NCBI GenBank assembly: GCA_022562855.1
Contig: JADFON010000133.1
Location: forward strand, 1 to 5,904
Source: Candidatus Zhuqueibacterota bacterium
GTDB lineage: Bacteria; SM23-31
Length of the DNA: 5,904 nt
Reading direction: 5' to 3'
Part shown: piece after piece, positions 1 through 5,904 of the stretch
Layout of the letters: every line of letters starts with the position of its first letter
Position numbering within the stretch: the first letter of the stretch is position 1
Translations under genes and position numbers: made by a program
The notes under the pieces: generated by a model
Seen by the model: the letters and a program-made list of their open reading frames with translations, nothing else
Told to the model about the DNA's origin: nothing
The model's database searches: none

Positions 1-59
1 CAGTTGAGTAGCGACATCCAGGCCCGAATTGTGGCCTTCCAACAGAAAAGACAACAAAG

Positions 60-1160
60 TCAACCCATGAAGGAATCGACAACATTGCATGCGGTGAACT
101 TGCCACAGTTACCGCAGTTGTTAACAATATCTCTGACCGGCTCTATTGCTTCAAGGGCTGATTCAGGCTGATTCAAAGCAAGTAAAGACCTTACCAGCCC
201 TATGTAACCGTTTATTTGGTCTGGAAACTTTGTTGTAAATGATTTAAAGGATGATTGAGCTTCCTGAAATTTTTGGAAACTAAAATTTTGGTAACCGGAC
301 AAAATAATTTTTTCTTTTTCTGTAAGTTGGTCCTGGTACTTCAGAGAATATTTTAATAATTCGGGCAGATAAGCTCTATTTTCTTCAAAAAAGTTATTGA
401 AGTAAAACGGTATAAGTTGAAAATATGGTTGCGCAAATGTTGAGTCTTCCATAATCGATGAAAAGAAATATGATTCTGCGATTTCACGCTCATTATTAAA
501 TTGTGCATTTAAGCCCCTGATAAACGAACTTGCCGCCCTGTAGGTCAAGTCGGGCTTTATAGATATTCCTGAGAAATCTGTTGAAAGAATTCTGTGGAAA
601 TCAGGGACCAAATTAATAAGTTCTGATATTGTTTCATCAGGGTTTTCAGTAGGTAATCTTAATTCCAACACCGAAGCGCTGCTTCTTGCGTCAAATAAAG
701 TGCAACTTATTTCCACATTTGTTGAAGAATATATCAATTCGCTTCTTATATAGAATTGAACCCCCTCGAGCTTGGTAATCGCGTTAAATATACGTTCAGA
801 ATCGTTTTCCGTACCGGCTAACTTTTTAATAAGATACGGCGACAGCAAACCAATTTCAGTATTTTGGCTCATTAAATAGGCAACCAAATTATTTACGTCG
901 TTAAGGAGCAGATTTAGATCGCTATTGTTAGAATTTTCAGCGATAGGCATCACTGCCACAATCGGTATGTTTATATCAAATAATTGCAGAAATGGAGGTC
1001 TGGTTATTTCAGGTCTTTTTTCTCCGGAAATCTCATTTTCAATTTGACTTAAAAACGCTTCCTTTAGTCGTATTTTCTCCGGTTCAAATTCTCCCGTACA
1101 ACCTAATAAACAAAGCCCTCCCGCTAAAATACCAATTAAACAAACTAATGAAATTTTCAT
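60..1160 (-). CDS. Lipoprotein with TolB/FlgO-like N-terminal domain and TPR-like helices
   Basis: The 366-residue product starts with a lipoprotein signal: a Lys at position 2, a hydrophobic stretch and a lipobox LLGC at 18-21, with Cys21 as the predicted acylated residue. Thr at +2 argues against inner-membrane retention, so an outer-membrane lipoprotein is inferred. Residues about 66-185 begin with a strand-like IPIVAVMPIAE and include ITKLEGVQFYIRSELIY and CTLFDARS. This resembles the TolB/FlgO-like domain that precedes TPRs in many bacterial regulators and envelope proteins. Residues about 206-250, 280-312 and 315-345 look like TPR helix pairs, for example GYIGLVRSLLAL then SALEAIEPV. 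The last 20 residues are Cys-rich (349, 352, 358) and fit the TPR pattern poorly, so the 3' end may be frameshifted or divergent. The ATG at 1158-1160 directly precedes the signal peptide; no Shine-Dalgarno is visible. The exact function is unknown; a scaffolding or protein-interaction role is a guess. Confidence 0.8.
   Translation of the reverse strand: MKISLVCLIGILAGGLCLLGCTGEFEPEKIRLKEAFLSQIENEISGEKRPEITRPPFLQLFDINIPIVAVMPIAENSNNSDLNLLLNDVNNLVAYLMSQNTEIGLLSPYLIKKLAGTENDSERIFNAITKLEGVQFYIRSELIYSSTNVEISCTLFDARSSASVLELRLPTENPDETISELINLVPDFHRILSTDFSGISIKPDLTYRAASSFIRGLNAQFNNEREIAESYFFSSIMEDSTFAQPYFQLIPFYFNNFFEENRAYLPELLKYSLKYQDQLTEKEKIILSGYQNFSFQKFQEAQSSFKSFTTKFPDQINGYIGLVRSLLALNQPESALEAIEPVRDIVNNCGNCGKFTACNVVDSFMG
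156..175. repeat. 10-bp perfect tandem duplication inside the lipoprotein gene
   Basis: GGCTGATTCA occurs twice in direct succession (156-165 and 166-175). It lies in the codons for NQPESA in the last recognisable TPR-like helix pair. The unit is not a multiple of three. Reading the minus strand, loss of one copy gives LNQPLKQ then a stop, and gain of one copy gives LNQPESA then a stop. Two copies may be chance, so a slippage role is only a possibility. Confidence 0.75.
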
Positions 1161-1213
1161 TATTCAAATATTAGAAGTTTTCAAGATTTGTTCGATTCTG
1201 TAAAAATGTCCCG

Positions 1214-1244
1214 TTTTGAATCGTCAAACATAAGGATTCGAAAA
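1214..1244. repeat. Imperfect inverted repeat in the lipoprotein upstream region
   Basis: TTTTGAATC (1214-1222) and GATTCGAAAA (1235-1244) form nine complementary pairs with one bulged base (G1240) around a 12-nt spacer. The spacer contains the candidate -7 promoter element. It could be an operator or a hairpin in the 5' leader. AT-rich gaps often produce such arms by chance, so the functional reading is weak. Confidence 0.35.
1225..1232 (-). promoter_or_regulatory. Possible Bacteroidota-type -7 element for the lipoprotein gene
   Basis: On the minus strand this reads TATGTTTG, an exact match to the TAnnTTTG -7 consensus known for the primary sigma factor of Bacteroidota. It would put a transcription start about 55-60 nt before the ATG at 1160. 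The matching upstream TTTG element is poor: TTTC lies about 23 nt further upstream. The same place also contains TTGACG, which resembles a sigma-70 -35 box, but no good -10 box follows. The call depends on the organism being in or near Bacteroidota. Confidence 0.25.
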
Positions 1245-1245
1245 A

Positions 1246-1255
1246 TAACCGGTTA
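1246..1255. repeat. 10-bp perfect palindrome TAACCGGTTA
   Basis: A perfect dyad sits next to the inverted repeat and, on the minus strand, just upstream of the candidate promoter element at 1225-1232. Its position would suit binding by a dimeric regulator. Only one copy is seen in this window and no regulator gene is adjacent, so the regulatory role is inference. Confidence 0.3.
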
Positions 1256-1340
1256 GAAACCCTTAATCGTAATTTTCTACGGTAAATTTCCTTAAAATGT
1301 AGCAATAACATAGTTGAATTGCAAGACTAAAACCCCCACA

Positions 1341-1363
1341 AATATGCCCTTTTATGGCACATT
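1341..1363 (-). terminator. Weak candidate terminator hairpin after mutL
   Basis: On the minus strand AATGTGCC and GGCATATT pair over 8 bp with one G-U wobble around a 7-nt loop, beginning 45 nt past the mutL stop. The following bases are TGTGGGGGTTTTAG, so the U-run is short and separated from the stem. This is a poor intrinsic terminator, but it is the only good hairpin between the two genes and is correctly placed to end the carB-mutL transcript. Confidence 0.3.
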
Positions 1364-1408
1364 AGTATACTCTATTTTTGCAAATTTGTTTATTATTAAA
1401 AAAGAATA

Positions 1409-3157
1409 TTATCTAAGAAATCTTGAATTCAAATCATTCAGACTCATATCTATAATAGTTGGGCGTCCATGCGGACAGTAATATGGAAATTCTGTGGCAA
1501 ACAGATCGTCAATCAAATTAAACATCTCCTCTTTTGATAGTTTGTCTCCTTTCATAATCGCCGACCTGCAGGCAAAAGACCGGGCTAATCTGTCATGTAC
1601 GTCTAAATCTTTATATTCATCCTTGCGGTATTCCTCAAGAATATTTTTGAGAATTTCAATTTCCCTGCCGATTCGGATTTCCAGCGGCACAGCCTCAATT
1701 ACCGCGGTATCTATTCCAAAAATCCTTATATCAAAACCGAGTTTCTCCAAATGGGGGAGAATTTCGGATAGAATAATTATATCTTCTTTATCCAAGGTTA
1801 TTGTTTGCGGAAAAAGCAGCTGTTGGGAGGGTTTTTCTCCCTTGTTCAGCATGCGAAGGGCTTTCTCGTATAATATTCTCTCGTGAGCAGTATGCTGATC
1901 GATAATAATCAACCCGTTTTTTACCTGAGAAAAAATATAACCCTTGTGAACTTGCCAAATTTTCTCCGGATCTATCTGGTTCTTTCCCATCGGCTTGTCA
2001 TTTTCGTCCGGAGCAGTAATTTGGTTTTGTTTGAGCTCAGGCACACTACTGTTTTCCGGCTTTTCATACTTAAACGGTATTACTTCAGAATTAACCGGAT
2101 GTATTTCTTGTACAGGAGATTTGCTTCGAAAAACTGAACCACCGTTATCAATTCTTGCAGGTTCAAATTTGGGTACGCCTAAGGCTTTTTTAACAGCAGT
2201 AGATATAAAATGATGAAGCCCTCGTTCGTCCTGAAATTTTGCCTCTAACTTAGTCGGATGAATATTTATATCAAAACGGTCCGGTGAAGTCTCAAGCATA
2301 ATTACATAAAATGGAAACCCGCCTGAATGGCTGAGAGATTGTCCGTATCCCTGAACAACGGCATGCTCGATAATCTTATTTTTGATATACCGTTTATTGA
2401 GAAATAGATATTGGTCGTTTCTTGTGCTTCTTGTCCATTCCGGGACACTGATAAACCCGGAAACGGAAAAATGTTCGTCTGAATGCGATAGTTCAAGGAG
2501 ATGCTGATTGATTCCGGAGTCGAATAAATCCCCCATTCTTTCCAGTAAACCGGCTGGCGCAAGTTTCCAAATACGCCTATTATCATGACTAAGCTGAAAA
2601 GAGAGTTCGGGATAAGCAAGAGCGAAATAACGAAACATTCTGTAGATGCGCCTCGCTTCGCTTAGCGCATTTTTTTGAAATTTTCTTCTTACGGGAGTAT
2701 TAAAGAATATGTTTTTTATACTGATTGAAGTGCCCCTGTTCCATGGTATTTTCTTAATATTACAATTTTCACCACCTTCCGATCTCAAATACGTTCCCTC
2801 TTCCTCGCTTTTGGTTTTTGTTTTTAACTCGAGCAGAGAGACCGAAGCGATGCTTGATAGAGCCTCGCCCCTGAAACCGAATGTAGCCAAATGCTCTAAA
2901 TCCTCAAATGAAAATATCTTACTCGTTGAAAACCGCTTGAGTGCGATTTCGGCGTCCTGCATTGTCATTCCAAACCCGTCATCAATAACCTGAATAAGCT
3001 CCTTTCCTCCTTCATTAATTCTTATATCAATTGTTTTACTGTCTGCATCGATGGAGTTTTCAACAAGTTCTTTGACTACAGATGCAGGACGTTCTATTAC
3101 CTCGCCTGCTGCAATTTTGTTTGATACTTTATCAGGTAACCGTTTGATTGAGTTCAT
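1409..3157 (-). CDS. mutL: DNA mismatch repair protein MutL (endonuclease type)
   Basis: MutL couples MutS mismatch recognition to strand incision and excision. From the ATG at 3155-3157 the product is 582 residues. The N-terminal GHKL ATPase is complete: KELVENSIDA (catalytic Glu30, Asn34), DDGFGM at 59-64, GFRGEAL at 94-100, and GTSISIKNIFFNTPVRRKF at 142-160. A polar linker covers about 334-398. The C-terminal dimerisation and nuclease domain has QVHKGYIF at 402-409, the metal-site motif DQHTAHERILYE at 420-431, ACR at 529-531, CPHGRP at 561-566, and ends in FLR. These motifs mark the latent-endonuclease MutL/PMS2 class, as in bacteria without MutH. The usual DQHA is DQHT here. A GTG two codons upstream (3161-3163) is an alternative start, but the ATG gives an N-terminus that aligns with other MutL proteins. 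No Shine-Dalgarno is visible. The gene lies 36 bp after carB and is probably in the same operon. Confidence 0.97.
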   Translation of the reverse strand: MNSIKRLPDKVSNKIAAGEVIERPASVVKELVENSIDADSKTIDIRINEGGKELIQVIDDGFGMTMQDAEIALKRFSTSKIFSFEDLEHLATFGFRGEALSSIASVSLLELKTKTKSEEEGTYLRSEGGENCNIKKIPWNRGTSISIKNIFFNTPVRRKFQKNALSEARRIYRMFRYFALAYPELSFQLSHDNRRIWKLAPAGLLERMGDLFDSGINQHLLELSHSDEHFSVSGFISVPEWTRSTRNDQYLFLNKRYIKNKIIEHAVVQGYGQSLSHSGGFPFYVIMLETSPDRFDINIHPTKLEAKFQDERGLHHFISTAVKKALGVPKFEPARIDNGGSVFRSKSPVQEIHPVNSEVIPFKYEKPENSSVPELKQNQITAPDENDKPMGKNQIDPEKIWQVHKGYIFSQVKNGLIIIDQHTAHERILYEKALRMLNKGEKPSQQLLFPQTITLDKEDIIILSEILPHLEKLGFDIRIFGIDTAVIEAVPLEIRIGREIEILKNILEEYRKDEYKDLDVHDRLARSFACRSAIMKGDKLSKEEMFNLIDDLFATEFPYYCPHGRPTIIDMSLNDLNSRFLR

Positions 3158-3193
3158 TGTCACTACTGTTTGATCTGAATTTAATTGTTATTC

Positions 3194-5904
3194 TTAAAGT
3201 AATTCTTTAACGTAATCCTGCAAACATTTAATATTAACCTCTTTGCTGTTTTTTCGCTTAAGTCCTCTGACTATCGCTTCTGCGGCGGAAAGAGTTGTAA
3301 CAAAGGGAATTTTATGCTTAATTGCGGTTCTACCGATAGCATATTCATCAACACGTGAAGTCTGACCAAGAGGTGTGTTAATGATCAGCTCAACTTCACC
3401 GTTCTTTATAATATCGACTATATTTGGTCTTCCTTCGCTTACTTTCAGAACGTTTTTTACCGGTAAATTCCGCTCAGAAATATATTTGGCAGTTCCTTTT
3501 GTCGCAAGTAGCTCAAACCCCAGTTTATGAAGACCTTCTGCAACCGGATACATCCTGGCTTTGTCATTTTCATTGACGCTGATAAAAACGCTGCCGGTTT
3601 CAGGCAGAGGCGTTCCAACTGATTGAAAAACTTTTACTACAGCCTCCCCAAAGGTATCTGCTATACTCATTACTTCTCCAGTGGAACGCATTTCCGGTCT
3701 CAAAAAAATATCTGCATTTTCGAACCTGTCGAACGGGAAAACAGATCCTTTTATGGCTACATATGGAAGCTTTTTTGGCTGAGACACACCTAATTCATGC
3801 AGTTTTTTGCCTGCCATAACCTTGACGGCGATCTTGGCTAAAGGTATATTTGTCGCTTTACTAACAAAGGGAACTGTTCTTGATGCTCTGGGATTCACTT
3901 CCAAAACATAGAGGGTATCGTAAACTATAGCAAATTGAATATTTATGAAGCCTATTACATTCAATTCGCGGGCAAGTATTTGGGTGCACTCCCGAATATC
4001 CTCTTCCTGTTCGGTAGTAATTCGATAAGGCGGAATAACAGCCATACTGTCTCCGGAATGAATCCCCGCCTCCTCGATATGCTGTAATATACCACAAATT
4101 ACAGTGTTTTCACCATCAGAAATTGCATCCACGTCAAATTCATAAGCATCTTCGAGAAACCTGTCAAGAAGTATAGGATTGTCCAAAGAAATATCTGTTG
4201 AATGCTTCATATAGCCTTTTAATGCCTCCCTTGAATATACTATTTCCATAGATCTGCCGCCCAAAACATATGAGGGACGGGCAATGAGAGGATATCCTAT
4301 TCTCTTTCCTACTTCAATTGCTTCTTCTATTGAGCTCGCGGTTCCAAACTGGGGATGAGTAATATTCAGCCTGCTCAAAAGTTTTCCGAACCGGTTCCGG
4401 TCTTCTGAAAGATCGATTGAATCCGGAGAAGTTCCCCATATTGGAACGCCTGCTTTTTCAAGTGGGATAGCAAGTTTCAGGGGAGTTTGCCCCCCAAGTT
4501 GTATAATTACGCCGTCCGGTTTCTCTAATTCTATAACATCGAGAACATCCTCATACGTAAGCGGCTCAAAGTACAATTTATCTGCTATATCGTAATCTGT
4601 GCTTACCGTTTCCGGGTTACAATTTATCATTATCGATTCGATACCCATTTCTTTGAGAGCAAACAATCCATGAACGCAACAATAATCAAATTCGATACCT
4701 TGACCGATCCTGTTAGGACCTCCACCGAGTATGACGACTTTTTTCTTTGTAGAAGGAACCGATTCATTTTCCTGGTCATACGTGGAATAAAAATAAGGTG
4801 TGAACGATTCGAATTCGGCAGAACACGTATCGACTATTTTAAAAGATGGAATTACTTTGTTCTCACGCCTGAACTCCCTGATTTGTTCTTCCGGTTTGTT
4901 GAGCAAAACGCTTAGATGCTTATCGGATATACCCCACTTTTTTGCTTTGAGCAGTTTATCTCTGGGAAGCGTTGTCCCATTGCTCCCATACTCACGTAAT
5001 TCATTTTCGAATGAGCACAATTGAGAAAGATTTTCAAGAAACCAAGGATCGATTTTTGAGACTTGTGCAATTAGTTCGACAGAAACTCCGTGAGATAAAG
5101 CACGTTTTAAGTGCAATATTCTGTCAGGTGTCCCGTAAGCCAAGTTTTTTGTTATGTCATCTTTGTCAATATCGCCGTTGTTATCGTTTCCGAAAACACC
5201 ATTTACATAGAAACCGATCCAACCGTTTTCCAAAGAACGCATAGTCTTACCAAAAGCTTCTTTAAACGTTCTTCCGATTCCCATCGCTTCACCAACCGAT
5301 TTCATCTGTGTCGACAAACGTTGATCGGTACCCGGAAACTTTTCAAAATCCCATCGCGGGATTTTGACCACAACATAGTCTATAACCGGCTCAAAACAAG
5401 CAGGTGTTTGTTTTGTTATATCATTTGAGATTTCGTCAAGATTGTAACCGATGGCAAGTTTAGCCGCCATTTTTGCTATTGGGAATCCGGTTGCTTTGGA
5501 TGCCAGAGCTGAACTTCTGGAAACCCGGGGATTCATCTCAATTACTACCATTCTACCTGTTGCAGGGTTAACCGCAAACTGGATATTTGAGCCGCCTGTT
5601 TCCACACCGACTCGTTTCATTATTTTTTTTGCGGCATTACGCATTGCCTGGTATTCAGTATCGGTAAGGGTTTGAGCAGGAGCCACTGTAATGCTGTCAC
5701 CCGTGTGAATACCCATAGGATCAAAGTTTTCAATCGTACAAACTACAACAAAGTTATCGGCGCTGTCATACATTACTTCAAGCTCGAATTCTTTCCATCC
5801 GATGAGCGATTCCTCGATGAGTATCTGACTTGTCGGGCTCGATTCCAACCCCCATTGCACCGATCGGTTAAACTCATCTTTATTGTAAACCGCGCTGCTT
5901 CCTA
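3194..5904 (-). CDS. carB: Carbamoyl-phosphate synthetase large subunit (5' end outside window)
   Basis: CarB makes carbamoyl phosphate from bicarbonate, two ATP and ammonia delivered by CarA, for pyrimidine and arginine synthesis. The frame is open to the right edge: codons before the GTG at 5858-5860 encode [14 protein letters not shown], which matches CarB, so that GTG is internal. Against the 1073-residue E. coli protein about 177 residues are missing. Counting from the first whole codon (5900-5902): first ATP-grasp half to about 225 (GIHTGDS; metal residues Gln108, Glu122, Asn124), oligomerisation region about 226-385, second half from [16 protein letters not shown] near 387 (HSGDS; Gln656, Glu668, Asn670), and MGS-like allosteric domain about 761-902. 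Residues equal to most E. coli UMP contacts are kept, but the ornithine ligand Glu892 is Gly719. A short insert near 240-250 is acidic and Asn-rich. carA is not in the window; it may lie upstream. mutL follows after 36 bp. Confidence 0.98.
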   Translation of the reverse strand, partial: GSSAVYNKDEFNRSVQWGLESSPTSQILIEESLIGWKEFELEVMYDSADNFVVVCTIENFDPMGIHTGDSITVAPAQTLTDTEYQAMRNAAKKIMKRVGVETGGSNIQFAVNPATGRMVVIEMNPRVSRSSALASKATGFPIAKMAAKLAIGYNLDEISNDITKQTPACFEPVIDYVVVKIPRWDFEKFPGTDQRLSTQMKSVGEAMGIGRTFKEAFGKTMRSLENGWIGFYVNGVFGNDNNGDIDKDDITKNLAYGTPDRILHLKRALSHGVSVELIAQVSKIDPWFLENLSQLCSFENELREYGSNGTTLPRDKLLKAKKWGISDKHLSVLLNKPEEQIREFRRENKVIPSFKIVDTCSAEFESFTPYFYSTYDQENESVPSTKKKVVILGGGPNRIGQGIEFDYCCVHGLFALKEMGIESIMINCNPETVSTDYDIADKLYFEPLTYEDVLDVIELEKPDGVIIQLGGQTPLKLAIPLEKAGVPIWGTSPDSIDLSEDRNRFGKLLSRLNITHPQFGTASSIEEAIEVGKRIGYPLIARPSYVLGGRSMEIVYSREALKGYMKHSTDISLDNPILLDRFLEDAYEFDVDAISDGENTVICGILQHIEEAGIHSGDSMAVIPPYRITTEQEEDIRECTQILARELNVIGFINIQFAIVYDTLYVLEVNPRASRTVPFVSKATNIPLAKIAVKVMAGKKLHELGVSQPKKLPYVAIKGSVFPFDRFENADIFLRPEMRSTGEVMSIADTFGEAVVKVFQSVGTPLPETGSVFISVNENDKARMYPVAEGLHKLGFELLATKGTAKYISERNLPVKNVLKVSEGRPNIVDIIKNGEVELIINTPLGQTSRVDEYAIGRTAIKHKIPFVTTLSAAEAIVRGLKRKNSKEVNIKCLQDYVKELL

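Noticed and set aside
1-171. Plus-strand frame open from the left edge to a TGA at 169-171 (56 codons)
   Set aside because: It runs antisense to the end of the lipoprotein gene, including the well-formed TPR-like segment, and its Gln/Ser-rich translation has no recognisable family.
1381-1388. 8-bp palindrome CAAATTTG just after mutL
   Set aside because: Too short and AT-rich to separate from chance; it has no loop and no following U-run as a terminator.
1494-1886. 130-codon plus-strand frame opposite mutL
   Set aside because: It lies wholly antisense to the conserved C-terminal domain of MutL, its translation is Ser/Ile-rich with no recognisable motif, and it is a shadow frame.
2302-2619. 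105-codon minus-strand frame inside mutL in another phase
   Set aside because: It overlaps the conserved MutL frame on the same strand and shows no domain or start signal.
4670-5675. Several plus-strand frames of 74-105 codons opposite carB
   Set aside because: All are antisense to conserved CarB sequence and overlap each other; compositions are typical of shadow frames.
5858-5860. GTG as the start of carB
   Set aside because: The same frame continues upstream to the window edge with CarB-like sequence and no stop, and the first ATP-grasp domain would be incomplete, so this is an internal Val codon.

Overview
The window carries three genes, all on the minus strand. In transcription order they are a carB cut by the right edge of the window, a complete mutL, and a lipoprotein gene with a TolB-like domain followed by TPR-like helices. 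Coding density is high, and no mobile element, CRISPR array, rRNA or tRNA was seen.

Organism: the AT-rich DNA, a lipoprotein with a typical outer-membrane-type lipobox, an endonuclease-type MutL, and two visible starts without a Shine-Dalgarno sequence fit a Gram-negative-type bacterium near the Bacteroidota/Ignavibacteriota/Marinimicrobia (FCB) assemblage. This is inference from gene style; there is no rRNA to confirm it.

Layout: carB (3194 to the right edge) encodes about the last 84% of the large subunit of carbamoyl-phosphate synthetase. mutL (1409-3157) starts 36 bp after the carB stop, so the two are probably co-transcribed. A 248-bp gap (1161-1408) follows. It holds a hairpin after mutL, a possible Bacteroidota-type promoter element, an imperfect inverted repeat and a 10-bp palindrome. 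The lipoprotein gene (60-1160) probably has its own transcription start in this gap. Its stop lies close to the left edge, in a stretch richer in GC than the rest of the gene.

Function: CarB supplies carbamoyl phosphate to pyrimidine and arginine synthesis, MutL acts in DNA mismatch repair, and the lipoprotein is of unknown role at the cell envelope. They do not form an evident pathway. I see no clear undescribed system. The points most worth checking are the apparent loss of the ornithine-activation residues in CarB with the UMP pocket mostly kept, and a 10-bp tandem repeat near the 3' end of the lipoprotein gene where gain or loss of one unit would truncate the protein.
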